From positions 186,001-250,000 of the forward strand of contig CAWUJH010000004.1 of assembly GCA_963922875.1 (NCBI GenBank): a stretch of 64,000 nt of DNA. The letters are read 5' to 3'. Origin of the DNA: Ketobacter sp963922875. GTDB lineage: Bacteria; Pseudomonadota; Gammaproteobacteria; Pseudomonadales; Ketobacteraceae. The notes below the pieces were generated by a model. That model made no database searches. It saw nothing but the letters and a program-made list of their open reading frames with translations, and had not been told where the DNA came from. This document shows positions 9,387-19,971 of the stretch, piece after piece. The position numbers and the translations under genes were made by a program. Within the stretch, counting starts at the first letter, position 1, and each line of letters starts with the position of its first letter.

Positions 9387-10169
9387 ATGACACGAGATCC
9401 TATGGGTGATTTAAGTATAAAGCCAACACGAGATGAATTGGCACAAAGGCAAGGGCAAAGAAAACCGATTCGACCGGGAAAATCAGCGAGTCAGCCTCCA
9501 GGGTCCAGGCCACCGGCGCCGATGTCTGCCTCACAAAGTGGCCTGTGGTCGGTGCTGATTGTGGTCATTGTGTGTGGAGTGGGTGGCGGTATTTATTTAT
9601 GGGGGCAAATTGATGCCATGCAGTCCCGTTTGGAATCCTCACTCCAGTCTCTGTCACAGGCAGAAACGGCACTATCTAACTTGCAGCAATCACTGGAAAA
9701 CCGTGATAAGACCTTATCAAAATCCGGCGATGAAATCGCCGCCGATATTAAGCTGCTGGATGCTGAAGTCCGTAAGTTATGGGATTTATCCAACAAGCGT
9801 AACAAAGTGAATATCGCCAATTTGGACAAAAAAGTGACTCAATTAGAGGCTCAAGTGGGTGGACCTAAAGGTAAGCTAGCCACGCTCGAGACTGATCTAA
9901 CGGTGGCCAAAAAAGAATTGCGGGAGGTTAAAGAAAGCTCTGACACCTTGAGAAATTTGGTGAGCAGTCACCAGCAAGAGCTAGAGAAACTTCGGACATT
10001 AGCCGAAAATTCGGGGTCTTTTGAAGATCGTATTACAACGGTGGAAGTTGCGATTAAAGCGATCGATACTCACCGTCGCCAAATTAATGGCCGTTTGGAT
10101 AAGCTTAATAAAGAAGTCTGGGAATTACAGAAATCAACAGCCAGTTCGACGCCAGCTCCAGCGCCCTAA
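9387..10169 (+). CDS. Coiled-coil membrane protein
   Basis: About 260 residues from the ATG at 9387, which follows GGAAGAG. An N-terminal proline/lysine-rich cytoplasmic tail is followed by one transmembrane helix (about residues 53-73, rich in Val and Gly), then a long region of heptad repeats, LESSLQSLSQAETALSNL and onward, to near residue 240, and a short Ala/Pro tail. This looks like an envelope-anchored coiled-coil protein projecting into the periplasm. I do not recognise a family. It lies about 150 bases before the response regulator. Confidence 0.65.
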   Translation: MTRDPMGDLSIKPTRDELAQRQGQRKPIRPGKSASQPPGSRPPAPMSASQSGLWSVLIVVIVCGVGGGIYLWGQIDAMQSRLESSLQSLSQAETALSNLQQSLENRDKTLSKSGDEIAADIKLLDAEVRKLWDLSNKRNKVNIANLDKKVTQLEAQVGGPKGKLATLETDLTVAKKELREVKESSDTLRNLVSSHQQELEKLRTLAENSGSFEDRITTVEVAIKAIDTHRRQINGRLDKLNKEVWELQKSTASSTPAPAP

Positions 10170-10197
10170 GTCTGTAAACAGGAAAACTTTGGTCAAT

Positions 10198-10234
10198 TTA
10201 GGCCATATGCAGCTGTGGAGTAGCAATGGCCTAA
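10198..10234. promoter_or_regulatory. Inverted repeat upstream of response regulator
   Basis: TTAGGCCAT (10198-10206) and ATGGCCTAA (10226-10234) are perfect 9-base inverted arms separated by 19 bases, in the intergenic region before the response regulator. It has no T-run. It may be an operator or an RNA hairpin; no family is recognised. Confidence 0.35.
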
Positions 10235-10316
10235 TATCTTTCGGTTTCCTAGTCGGGATTTTACTGTCTATAGTAAAAGGATGCTTCTTTATAGACGTGA
10301 CAGGAGCTCATAATCC

Positions 10317-11468
10317 ATGTCCGAATCAAGCCCTGATTTGAGTCAGCCTCAGGATGAGCCCTTAACCCGCATCTTACTGATTGATGACTCCAAAGTGATG
10401 CGCAAATCTGCCCTTAAAATGCTGGGCAAAGATTTCGATGTTGTGGTCGCCGAAGATGGCGAAAGTGGATGGGCAATGATTCAGCAGGACAAAACCATTG
10501 AGGTGGTTTTTACTGATCTGAATATGCCGAAAATGAACGGCTTTCAATTAATACAGACCGTTCGCTCTTCCACCGATGAAGGTATTCGTAATCTGCCCAT
10601 CATCGTAGTTACCGGTGCCGAAAATGATGACGAAGCCAAAGAAAGAGCCCTAACCACAGGGGCAACGGATTTCATTACCAAGCCCTTTAACTCCACCGAC
10701 CTTAAGGCTCGAGCTCAATCCCACGCCAGTTATCAGCGTACCACCAAAAATCTGCAAAAGTTTGCTGCTAAGGATGCGGTGACGGGGTTAAATAACGAAA
10801 AGATGTTCCTCGAGCAGTTGGAGCGTGATTTTTCTTTTATTGCTCGTCATGGCTCAGAACTCGCGTTAGTCCTTATTGAAGTGGACGATTTTAACGATCT
10901 GTTTTTAAAAATTGGGCGCAAGGCTGCGGATAGCCTTGTGCAGCAAGTTGCTCGAGTAATGCTGAAAAACGTGCGTAAGGAAGACGCTTTGGGCCGAGTA
11001 GGGCTGGCCCGTTTTGCAGTGTCTTTACCTGCTTCTGATGCGGCGGGAGCGGGGGTGTTGGCGCAGCGAATTTGTAAGACCATTTCAGGTTTTAAAGCCC
11101 GCCTCAAAGGTGAAGTATTACCGATCAGTGTCTCTGTCGGCGTTTATATTCCCGTGGCGCACTCGGTGAAGCGGATTGGCGATATAGTGGAGGGCGCAGA
11201 AAAGTGTCTTGAGGTTGCCAAAAGCCAGGGCGGCAACCAGGTAGTGAATCGAAGCCAGATGCCTGCAGTGGAGTCAGTGCCCGGCGTATCCAGCGATACA
11301 GATATGATGCGCTTGTCAGTGGATGAGTTTCTTCGACAGTTGGCCAGTGAAGGGCAGGGCGCGGTGCTCCAAAAAGTGCCGGCGGTGCTGCAGCAGCTAG
11401 CCCCGCTGTTTAATGCCCTTACTCATGAGCAGAAATCGCAGTTGAGAAATCAACTACTTGACTCTTGA
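10317..11468 (+). CDS. Response regulator with degenerate GGDEF domain
   Basis: 383 residues. A receiver domain (about 15-135) keeps the acidic pair DD in LLIDDSKVM, the phospho-acceptor Asp in FTDLNMPKMNG, and Lys in TKPF. It is followed by a GGDEF-fold domain (about 150-310) whose signature is GLARF rather than GGDEF, so it is unlikely to make c-di-GMP, and a short helical C-terminal tail. It probably acts by binding partners or c-di-GMP after phosphorylation. The ATG at 10317 has AGGAG at 10302-10306. No partner kinase is adjacent. Confidence 0.85.
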   Translation: MSESSPDLSQPQDEPLTRILLIDDSKVMRKSALKMLGKDFDVVVAEDGESGWAMIQQDKTIEVVFTDLNMPKMNGFQLIQTVRSSTDEGIRNLPIIVVTGAENDDEAKERALTTGATDFITKPFNSTDLKARAQSHASYQRTTKNLQKFAAKDAVTGLNNEKMFLEQLERDFSFIARHGSELALVLIEVDDFNDLFLKIGRKAADSLVQQVARVMLKNVRKEDALGRVGLARFAVSLPASDAAGAGVLAQRICKTISGFKARLKGEVLPISVSVGVYIPVAHSVKRIGDIVEGAEKCLEVAKSQGGNQVVNRSQMPAVESVPGVSSDTDMMRLSVDEFLRQLASEGQGAVLQKVPAVLQQLAPLFNALTHEQKSQLRNQLLDS

Positions 11469-11484
11469 AGGCATAAAAAACCGT

Positions 11485-11512
11485 TTTACATTGAGAGGAA
11501 AGTTGTTAGAAT
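11485..11512 (+). promoter_or_regulatory. Promoter of tRNA-Leu
   Basis: TTTACA (11485-11490) and TAGAAT (11507-11512) are separated by 16 bases and are followed by a GC-rich discriminator, GCGCGCC, typical of stable-RNA promoters. The tRNA begins 18 bases after the -10 box. Confidence 0.7.
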
Positions 11513-11526
11513 GCGCGCCTCTCACA

Positions 11527-13128
<1,602 letters not shown>

Positions 13129-13147
13129 GACGATATCCTTTCTTACT

Positions 13148-13468
13148 TCACACATCTTTGTTCTTATTTTGTTCCCCTACGCTACCATGCGGCTGAATCG
13201 GCTGGGAACCCGCCTTATTGAAGTTATCCACAGCAAAAAGCTCAGGAAAAATATGCTGGACGGTATCGACGCCCCAGCCGATATCGACGAAGGCGCACAT
13301 GATATTCCATAGCGTTTGCAGCAGTTCACGCTTCTGCGCTTCGCTGAGGTCAAACGCCTCTAAATCCGCAAGATAGTCGTCTGGATTGAAGCCGTTATCG
13401 TTGGCTGGCGCGGGCGCTTTATTGGGTACTTCAGTAGGCGGGTCATTATTGGCGCAATATCGGGCCAT
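13148..13468 (-). CDS. Hypothetical protein of the integrative element
   Basis: 106 residues, soluble and acidic, beginning MARYCANNDPPTEVP. The middle (about residues 30-80) is helical, with LSEAQKRELLQTLWNIMCAFVDIGWGVDTVQ, and the termini look disordered. AAAGGTG precedes the start. It sits 20 bases upstream of the recombinase in the same direction, so it is probably co-expressed and may influence integration or excision. I do not recognise a family and found no helix-turn-helix pattern. Confidence 0.6.
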   Translation of the reverse strand: MARYCANNDPPTEVPNKAPAPANDNGFNPDDYLADLEAFDLSEAQKRELLQTLWNIMCAFVDIGWGVDTVQHIFPELFAVDNFNKAGSQPIQPHGSVGEQNKNKDV

Positions 13469-13539
13469 GTCGGTTCACCTTTTGTTCTTTTGAGGTTCAT
13501 TGGATCGTTATGGGTTTCTTTTTACACGACCCTATTGAG

Positions 13540-13574
13540 AAAAGCGGGAAAGGCTGGACGACTTTCCCGCTTTT
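13540..13574. terminator. Rho-independent terminator of the element operon
   Basis: AAAAGCGGGAAAG (13540-13552) and CTTTCCCGCTTTT (13562-13574) form a perfect 13-base stem with a 9-base loop and A/T-rich flanks. It lies 4 bases beyond the stop of the last gene in the minus-strand operon (13578-17716) and separates it from the recombinase pair. Confidence 0.9.
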
Positions 13575-13577
13575 TCC

Positions 13578-13841
13578 TCAAGGCCCCTGTTTTTTGCTGT
13601 GCTCTTGGGTTTGCGTTTTTTCAGCCCGCTGTTCGCGCATGCGCTCCAATTGTTCGCGGGAGCGTAGCTGCACTGTGCCGCCGCGGGGGATGGCGTCGAG
13701 CTGCAGGGTCAGGCCGTCATCCTTGGACGGCCAGGCCGCGCCGATTTTGGTCCAGTGGTTTTGCTCGCCTTTGCCGTTTTTAACGGTGTAGGCGATGTGG
13801 CTGGGTTGGTTGGTTTTTTCTGAGAAGTTGTCATCACTCAT
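13578..13841 (-). CDS. Small hypothetical protein, last gene of element operon
   Basis: 87 residues. The core, SHIAYTVKNGKGEQNHWTKI then GAAWPSKDDGLTLQLDAIP, is a short beta-rich unit that I have seen next to conjugation genes of alphaproteobacterial plasmids and elements, but I cannot name a Pfam family. The C-terminus is charged and probably disordered. The transcript ends at the terminator at 13540-13574. Function unknown. Confidence 0.6.
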   Translation of the reverse strand: MSDDNFSEKTNQPSHIAYTVKNGKGEQNHWTKIGAAWPSKDDGLTLQLDAIPRGGTVQLRSREQLERMREQRAEKTQTQEHSKKQGP

Positions 13842-13863
13842 GGTCGTTCTCCTGTGGTTTCAT

Positions 13864-14502
13864 TTACTTCATTTCAGCTCTGAATTTACCGCCAGCGGCG
13901 CTGACAAACGCGCGCCATTCCTGGCGGATGAATTTGGCGGACGGGGCCGGAAGGCCTGCGCCCAGACCGTAAAAAATCACTTCGCAGCCTTTGAGATCGG
14001 CATCGGGTTTCGGGAGGTGCCTTTTGCCCGCCAGAAAATCATCGGGGTTCATATAAGACGAGGCTTCCAGCCCGTCAGTGAGCAGCAAAACGCTGCCGCC
14101 GCCCGCGCAATCCAGGCCGCTGTCAAACTCCAGCGCGGCGACGATATTGGTTGAGCCTTGCGCCTCTGCTTTGTGGTCGGGCAGGCTTTGGATGTAGGCT
14201 TTAAGGGATTTGGCCAGCGCCTTGGCTTTCAGCCTCCGCGAGATCACAAAATCCTGATCGAGCAGGTTGCTGGCGGCGCTGCGCGCGCCAAAGCTGCGCA
14301 GGCGCACCACATCGTCCTCTTCAAGGGCTTGCACCTTGCTCGCCACATACGCTGCCGCCGAAGCTGCAAAATGCGGGTCGGCCAGCAGCGGGTTGCTGCC
14401 GCTTTTATCGAGCGTCACGGTCAGGGTTTTGGCGGCGGCGGGTGTCGCCAGCGCCGCGCTTAAAATCGCTACAGCCAGTGCAGCGCGAATTACATGTTTC
14501 AT
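13864..14502 (-). CDS. Secreted von Willebrand factor A domain protein
   Basis: About 212 residues from the ATG at 14502, preceded by AGGAG. A clear signal peptide, MKHVIRAALAVAILSAALA, ends TPAAA. The mature protein begins with a strand carrying DKSGS, the DxSxS metal-ion-dependent adhesion site of VWA domains, and later has GSTNIVAAL and LLLTDGLEAS, which match the second and third MIDAS loops. VWA domains bind protein partners through a divalent metal. It lies 4 bases from the membrane protein gene upstream, in the coupling-protein operon; a role in cell contact or in assembling the transfer complex is inference. Confidence 0.75.
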   Translation of the reverse strand: MKHVIRAALAVAILSAALATPAAAKTLTVTLDKSGSNPLLADPHFAASAAAYVASKVQALEEDDVVRLRSFGARSAASNLLDQDFVISRRLKAKALAKSLKAYIQSLPDHKAEAQGSTNIVAALEFDSGLDCAGGGSVLLLTDGLEASSYMNPDDFLAGKRHLPKPDADLKGCEVIFYGLGAGLPAPSAKFIRQEWRAFVSAAGGKFRAEMK

Positions 14503-14506
14503 CGTC

Positions 14507-15439
14507 TTACTCCTTCTCATCGGGAAAATGGGATTGCAGGGTTTTGAGGATGGATTTGAGATCAAGCGCTTCGAGCTTTTTAAGCTCACGCTCAACCAGC
14601 TTGGGATCGACGGGATCAGGCAGCGATATCAAGCCAGGCGGCGGCTGGAGGTCGCGGTGCTTGATATAGCGGCGATGTTTGGCAGCGGCGTCTTGAATAA
14701 GGCCCGCGAGCTGCACCGAGGCTTCCTGCAGAAGGCGCGGGTGCGACCAGAGATTGATGGCGTTGAGGTCATGCTGCAGTTCGCGGTGGCGGGTGCAACT
14801 GGTCTCGACCGTTTTACGCTCGGCGCTGAGCCGGTCTGCTTCCGGCTTGACGTCTTTGATCTTGGCAAAACCGGCCTTGATGCCCTGCAGTAAGCCGTGG
14901 GCGACAAACAGATTAACCATCGCCAGACCGCCAATGCCGAAAGAGAAAATCACCAGAGCCAGCGGATTGGTAATGTCCTCAAACAGCGCCGTGAGCCAGT
15001 GGGTCTCGGGCTCTGCGCTCGGCAGCGCGCCGATAACGATATTGGAAGTGCTTTCCAGCAAGATGCTGCCCGCATCGAGATAGATGACGCCCGCCACCAA
15101 AAGGCCGAGGCCGACGAGATAAAGGCCAATCTGATAAGGCGTCAGGCGTTTGACCAGACTGACAGCAGGATTGCTTTCTGAAGCTTTCGCCAGCAGGTGA
15201 AAGGCGATCAGCATAATCAGCCCCGTACAGGCCATGAGCACTGGCGACCAATATTCGTTATCTCTGCCGGAAATCGCCTGGAAGGTGCGATACAGCAGCT
15301 CAAACTCGATGGTGGCGACCAGGGCAAAGAGCAGCCCCTGAAACGCTACGGAAAAATACGTCACCCACAGCCAGGCCGCTTTTTTAGCGGCCTCCCTGAC
15401 CAGGGTTTCCATACGCAATAACAATTCATGTTCGATCAT
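14507..15439 (-). CDS. Multi-pass membrane protein with C-terminal coiled coil
   Basis: 310 residues. Four hydrophobic segments (about 22-45, 66-85, 102-122 and 155-182) are followed by a charged, helical C-terminal region of about 120 residues with possible coiled coil. GGAG precedes the ATG at 15439. It sits between a small protein gene and the VWA gene in one operon. I do not recognise a family; by position it is likely an accessory membrane part of the element's transfer machinery. Confidence 0.6.
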   Translation of the reverse strand: MIEHELLLRMETLVREAAKKAAWLWVTYFSVAFQGLLFALVATIEFELLYRTFQAISGRDNEYWSPVLMACTGLIMLIAFHLLAKASESNPAVSLVKRLTPYQIGLYLVGLGLLVAGVIYLDAGSILLESTSNIVIGALPSAEPETHWLTALFEDITNPLALVIFSFGIGGLAMVNLFVAHGLLQGIKAGFAKIKDVKPEADRLSAERKTVETSCTRHRELQHDLNAINLWSHPRLLQEASVQLAGLIQDAAAKHRRYIKHRDLQPPPGLISLPDPVDPKLVERELKKLEALDLKSILKTLQSHFPDEKE

Positions 15440-15460
15440 GATGATGACTCCGGTTTTGTT

Positions 15461-15724
15461 TTAAGAACGGTTCAGATAGTCATTTCCCGGTTGGCGCTGC
15501 ACCTCCTCGGCGGAGAGCAAAATGCGCGAGAGCGCCATGACGCCCTCAAGCCGCGTATGCTCCATATCGAGCTGCACAGCGCTGCGCTGCGCATCAACCT
15601 GCGCGATCAGATCGGCGCAGGCCTCGACCAGCAGGGCTTCGCCCGGCATATCCAGCGCATTCACGCGTTCAGTAATACGCCGGACGATGTCGGGATTGAG
15701 TTTCGGGGCATAGGGTTTATTCAT
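15461..15724 (-). CDS. Small hypothetical protein overlapping the coupling-protein gene
   Basis: 87 residues, predicted largely helical (DIVRRITERVNALDMPGEALLVEACADLIAQVDAQRS). Its start overlaps the stop of the coupling-protein gene by 8 bases, so the two are translationally coupled. No membrane segment or known motif is visible. Function unknown. Confidence 0.6.
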   Translation of the reverse strand: MNKPYAPKLNPDIVRRITERVNALDMPGEALLVEACADLIAQVDAQRSAVQLDMEHTRLEGVMALSRILLSAEEVQRQPGNDYLNRS

Positions 15725-17510
15725 CGGTGTTCTCCTGTTCAGAGGATTGAGGGGGTAAATCGTCAGTAATGGGAGCGGATGGTTTGTGCAGCGCTTTGGG
15801 CCGTTGACCTAGCAGAAGGCGCATGACGCGGCGCAAAAACGGTTCACGGTGGTCCGGATCAGGGTCATAGGCCCACACCGGCAGACCTTTAAAATAAGGC
15901 TCATTCACCAGCTTCAGAGCGCGTTTACCGGCGCGAGTGGCAATCATGCGGCCCGCGTTCGGGTCTAAAAACCGGCGCAGTTGATCGCTTTCGGCGACTC
16001 GTACTTGGCGGTAGGAGGTGCGGCCTGAGTAGCGGTCGGTTTCGGTAATGGTTTTAAAGCCCAGCACTTCGGAGAGATATTTGAGGGTGGCTTCGTGGTT
16101 GCTGCCCATCCAAGTCACCACATCGGCGTTGCCGATAAAGCTTTCCCAGCTTTTGGGATAGGCTTTTTTGAGAATTTCTATGTCTTGTGAAATCCCGACG
16201 AACGTGATCCCCTGGCTGCGCGCGACCGGTAGCAGCACTTCAAAGATCGGGTTATGGCCGAGGCTGGGCAGCTCATCCACCACAAACAGGCACTGGCCTT
16301 TCTTTTGTTTTACGGACTCAAACGTATACGCGCTTATATTGATAAAGAGTGTGAAGCACTCGCGCAGCTCTTCGCGCACAGAGAGCACCGGCGCGACCAG
16401 TGACAGCACGATGTCATCTCGGTATTTCAATGCGCCGAGCGAGATATCGGATGTTTTAAGGCGCGCCCGCAGCGCCGGAACATCCAGCCACTTGGTTTGT
16501 TCCTGCAGGGTGGAAAGAATATTGCCAAGGGTTTCGGTGCCTGCATTCATCACCGCAGCGGCAGCGCCTGCAACAACGCCCTCAAAGGCCCGATTGCGCT
16601 GCATCGTGTCGATGAGCAGCAGAAACGCTTCATTGCCTTTGGTTTCTTCTGCGCCGGTATTCGTATCAAAGACGCGGTAGCCTTCGATAATCAGCGTGCG
16701 CATATAGGGCAAGTGGTGTTCATCTTGCGGATGCGCGGTGAGAATATGGAGGATCAATCCGGTGACAAAGCCTCGCGCGATATCGTAAAAGTAAGGGGAT
16801 TTCGCGCCTTCGGGCGTGCGAATAAGGCACTGGGCAATCCGCTGCGCCCACAGCACCGCCGCCAGCGGGCCGTCTCGCTCGACCGCCTCTTTAATCACAT
16901 CAACAACATTGAAGTTAATGCTCGGCAGGCCGGTCACGCCGTACGGGTCAAATACATGCCAAATACGTTTCTTGTCCTTACGCGCCAGTGCCAGCGTGAT
17001 TTGCCCCTTGGGATCGATCACCAGCGCCGAACCCAGCCAGCAAGCCAGCATGGTAATCAGCAGCGTCGTTTTACCCGCGCCGGTCATCGCGAACATTTTG
17101 ATGTGGCGGGAAACTTTGAGCCCGATAGGCTGCAGCAGCGGCAGCCCGAAAGCATAGGCGCGGCCCAGCATGAGTTTTTTGGGCGTGTGGAGATTGGTGA
17201 GGCTCGCCAGCGCGCCACTAAAGCCTCCCGAAGATTGCTTACTCAGCCGAAAAACCCGCTCCCGCCAGCCATAGAAAGACAGCCAGAGCTTAAGCACCGA
17301 GCGCCATGGAATGCGGGGAAACAGTCTGTATTGCGCCGGATGGGAGAGCCCCAACCGTCGCAGCAATAGAACGAGGCAGCCCCGCACCACCGTCAGCGCT
17401 GCAGCCAAGGCGCAGCCGCACAAGATGATAAACGCCCAACCTTCCAGGCTCAGCCCTTCCACAACCTCCAGAAATTGGGCAAACTCTAGGGGGAGCCGTG
17501 GCAAGTTCAT
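15717..17510 (-). CDS. VirD4/TraD-like conjugative coupling ATPase
   Basis: About 597 residues from the ATG at 17510, which overlaps the preceding stop as ATGA. An N-terminal membrane helix (about 18-45) is followed by the Walker A motif FAMTGAGKTTLL (about 180), VIDPKGQ, Walker B CLFVVDELPSLG, and the VirD4/TraG hallmark GITFVGISQDIEILKKAYP. These hexameric ATPases link a relaxosome to a type IV secretion channel and pump DNA. The motifs are intact. No relaxase or channel genes are in the window. GC-rich codon use differs from the flanking chromosome. The C-terminal tail is proline/charge rich. Confidence 0.85.
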   Translation of the reverse strand: MNLPRLPLEFAQFLEVVEGLSLEGWAFIILCGCALAAALTVVRGCLVLLLRRLGLSHPAQYRLFPRIPWRSVLKLWLSFYGWRERVFRLSKQSSGGFSGALASLTNLHTPKKLMLGRAYAFGLPLLQPIGLKVSRHIKMFAMTGAGKTTLLITMLACWLGSALVIDPKGQITLALARKDKKRIWHVFDPYGVTGLPSINFNVVDVIKEAVERDGPLAAVLWAQRIAQCLIRTPEGAKSPYFYDIARGFVTGLILHILTAHPQDEHHLPYMRTLIIEGYRVFDTNTGAEETKGNEAFLLLIDTMQRNRAFEGVVAGAAAAVMNAGTETLGNILSTLQEQTKWLDVPALRARLKTSDISLGALKYRDDIVLSLVAPVLSVREELRECFTLFINISAYTFESVKQKKGQCLFVVDELPSLGHNPIFEVLLPVARSQGITFVGISQDIEILKKAYPKSWESFIGNADVVTWMGSNHEATLKYLSEVLGFKTITETDRYSGRTSYRQVRVAESDQLRRFLDPNAGRMIATRAGKRALKLVNEPYFKGLPVWAYDPDPDHREPFLRRVMRLLLGQRPKALHKPSAPITDDLPPQSSEQENTDE

Positions 17511-17716
17511 CCTCGCCCCCGAGGCCCAAAACCCCATTGCCGCTTGACGATGGCAACGAAGATGCGCAAGAGCTGCGACCAAAAAATAAAGGACAGCAAA
17601 AACTCGAATACCAGCGCCAGACCAGGATCGAGCTTCCAGGCAGGCACCTGGAAGAACATCAGCAGCAGCTTTAGCGCGTATTCGCCTGGGGTGTTGAAAA
17701 TGTCGAGTGGGGTCAT
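17507..17716 (-). CDS. Small membrane protein, first gene of element operon
   Basis: 69 residues with one or two hydrophobic helices (about 14-24 and 30-57, LALVFEFLLSFIFWSQLLRIFV) and a basic tail RQWGFGPRGRG. Its stop overlaps the coupling-protein start by 4 bases. Probably a membrane partner of the coupling protein; the family is not recognised. Confidence 0.6.
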   Translation of the reverse strand: MTPLDIFNTPGEYALKLLLMFFQVPAWKLDPGLALVFEFLLSFIFWSQLLRIFVAIVKRQWGFGPRGRG

Positions 17717-17839
17717 CAGGTCAGCACCTCAATCTATAAAAACGTTGTTGAGCTGCGGCCATTGAATCAGACGAAATGACCTCTCAATGTCCTCGACCTG
17801 ACCTGCAAATGACCCCAAGGGAAAATAATTCAAATTTGT

Positions 17840-19642
17840 ATGATTGGCCCTGATAAAGAATTTGAAGAACACCACGATTCACCCGTCAGTGAGCGGGAAG
17901 AAACGCGCGAAGCCTTGCGGTTATTGCTGAGGGACGACACCTTCAGTAAGCGTTGGACGCCAAAGCGCATGGCGAAGGAAATGTGGCGCCTCTGCAAAGA
18001 GCTTCGGGCCGAATATCAGGAATGGGACGAGTTTTGGGCAATGAGGAGCCGGACGTTTCGTAAGATACGATCCGGTACAATCGAAGGGTTTGACTATGGC
18101 CTTATCTATTACGGTCTAAAGCAATTTATAGAGAAGCATGCGCCTCGCGTGGACGACGGGTTAAACCGGTCAGGGCAATTCACCTCGCCAGACCGCAGCT
18201 ACACCGAGAACACGCTGAGTAATGAAAAGTTTTCGGAAGGGCTGCGTGAATCGCTTAGGCGGTATAATGACGAGCTGCGGTATTTGACCATCGAGCAGGT
18301 CAAGGCTTTGGAAGAAGCCCATAAGCACCGCCATTTGTGGATACAAGGCCCTGCGGGAACAGGGAAAACGATTTTTGCGGTCGAAGCTGCCTATCGAGCG
18401 CTCCGCGCAGGGCTTTCCGTGCTTATTGTTTACCGCTCGAGACAATTTGAGCAGGTATTTTTCAGACTTTTAGCTGATGTTGGCAAAGAGTTAAGGCTGT
18501 TACTCCATCTGGATTTTATGTATCTGCTCCGCCAGATCGAAACGCATGGCATTGATAGCTCAGAATTTACTATCCCAGCGCAGGAGCTGCTTGCGCTGGG
18601 TGATATTCGGGGGCGCAGTCCGCTATTTGATCTTATGATTATTGATGATTGCGGCACCTTTGAGATTCAAATGCCCAGCCTTATGAAACATGCCTCCGAG
18701 CTGGCATACCGCAAAATCTTTCTCGCAGCGCCCGATCAGATATTGGGGCATATCATGATCGATGCCCCTTACAGTGCCAGTGAGCTGCTGCATGTGAAAC
18801 CCGCCACCATTCACAGCGTGTTACCGCAAAAACTCGTCGCACCAGACGGATATCACTGTGTCTCGCTCACCAAGAATATGCGTAATGCCGGAGCTATCGT
18901 GCGCCACGCGAACACTCAGCTAGGTATTGAATGTGAAGCCGGTATCCGAGAGAGTGGTTTGGTGCAAACACTCTCGGTGCAATGGGATGAATTGCACGAT
19001 ACATTGCTCAAACTATGCAGCGAAGCCTTAAAAAGCTTCCCGCCTCATCGTATCAAAATACTGGTTGACCCATTTTTGGAGTTTCCAGGGTTTTCTGAGC
19101 TATCGAACGAAGAATATTGTGAGCAGCGCGATGAGATACTGGCAACATTACCGCCGTTGACAAAAGCGGTCCTGATTGCCGCGCAGGATGGTCATTTTCT
19201 GCACTCGACCTTTGAATGCGACGAGGAAGATTTGGCAGCCGTTATGGAAGAGTATGATGGCGGAGATACATATTTTATTTACACCGATGGCGAGGAAATC
19301 GGCGGTATTAAGGTTGAAGATCTAGATGCCTCCAAGGCCGACCATAGAATTGAAACCGGATTCAGTAACTGGACCACACCACATGTAGACGCGAAAGAAA
19401 TCCTAGACGAAAACGCTCTTCTCGACCCACTCCAATCTGTACACGCCATCTGCATCTACAGTACTCCGCTTTTTATTGGGCTTGAGGCTGATGTTTTAAT
19501 CTACCTGCGAGGGCCGAATGAGCGTCCAAATTGCTCACTTACGCTAGAGCAACGAAGAAATTTTCAGCGAGCCCGGAATGATCACCATTTCATGGCAGTC
19601 TCAAGAGCAAAGCACACATATCTTGAATGCCCACTGGAATAA
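17840..19642 (+). CDS. SF1-like helicase/ATPase, element cargo
   Basis: 600 residues, divergent from the operon to its left. The N-terminal 150 residues are helical and unrecognised. Walker A, GPAGTGKTIFA, is near residue 169, and a Walker B, LMIIDDCG, near 265, with Asp-Asp where helicases usually have Asp-Glu. SLTKNMRN resembles helicase motif IV. GLEADVLIYL and MAVSRAKHTYL at the C-terminus fit superfamily 1 motifs V and VI, including the arginine finger. No nuclease motif is obvious. Such stand-alone SF1 proteins in mobile islands are often defence or DNA-processing factors; that role is inference. Confidence 0.65.
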   Translation: MIGPDKEFEEHHDSPVSEREETREALRLLLRDDTFSKRWTPKRMAKEMWRLCKELRAEYQEWDEFWAMRSRTFRKIRSGTIEGFDYGLIYYGLKQFIEKHAPRVDDGLNRSGQFTSPDRSYTENTLSNEKFSEGLRESLRRYNDELRYLTIEQVKALEEAHKHRHLWIQGPAGTGKTIFAVEAAYRALRAGLSVLIVYRSRQFEQVFFRLLADVGKELRLLLHLDFMYLLRQIETHGIDSSEFTIPAQELLALGDIRGRSPLFDLMIIDDCGTFEIQMPSLMKHASELAYRKIFLAAPDQILGHIMIDAPYSASELLHVKPATIHSVLPQKLVAPDGYHCVSLTKNMRNAGAIVRHANTQLGIECEAGIRESGLVQTLSVQWDELHDTLLKLCSEALKSFPPHRIKILVDPFLEFPGFSELSNEEYCEQRDEILATLPPLTKAVLIAAQDGHFLHSTFECDEEDLAAVMEEYDGGDTYFIYTDGEEIGGIKVEDLDASKADHRIETGFSNWTTPHVDAKEILDENALLDPLQSVHAICIYSTPLFIGLEADVLIYLRGPNERPNCSLTLEQRRNFQRARNDHHFMAVSRAKHTYLECPLE

Positions 19643-19971
19643 ATTGTACAAACTGGGCGCTATTTTGCCATGCGCTCAGCTAGTCCTACAGTGACTTTTT
19701 TCGCTGCGGAATTCAATGCCTAGCCCGAATATTTCATGCAATAGCGGAAATCTGACTCAAAATAAATTTTCTGGAGAGATTCAAATGTCAAAGTTCATTT
19801 GAGCCTTCAGGTCGATCAATCAACGGTCAAATTCGAAATTTTGGGCGCAATTTCCCTTACCCTCCGTTATTGATCATCGTGCCGGGGCAGCACTCCTCAA
19901 TGGCTATCCCGAATTCAGCCTGGTAACCGTATTATGAAAAAGTAACTGGTAAGGATAGGTACTGCTCAACA
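19643..19971. other. Gap between island and IS1380 remnant
   Basis: About 330 bases without a supported gene. CCTAGCCCGAATATTTCATG at 19719-19738 resembles the terminal repeat style of IS1380-family elements (starting CCTAG) and may be the left end of the transposase copy that follows. Nothing else is recognised. Confidence 0.35.

Noticed and set aside
16497..17369. Long plus-strand frame of 290 codons
   Set aside because: It is antisense to the coupling ATPase, whose motifs are clear; GC-rich codons leave the opposite strand open.
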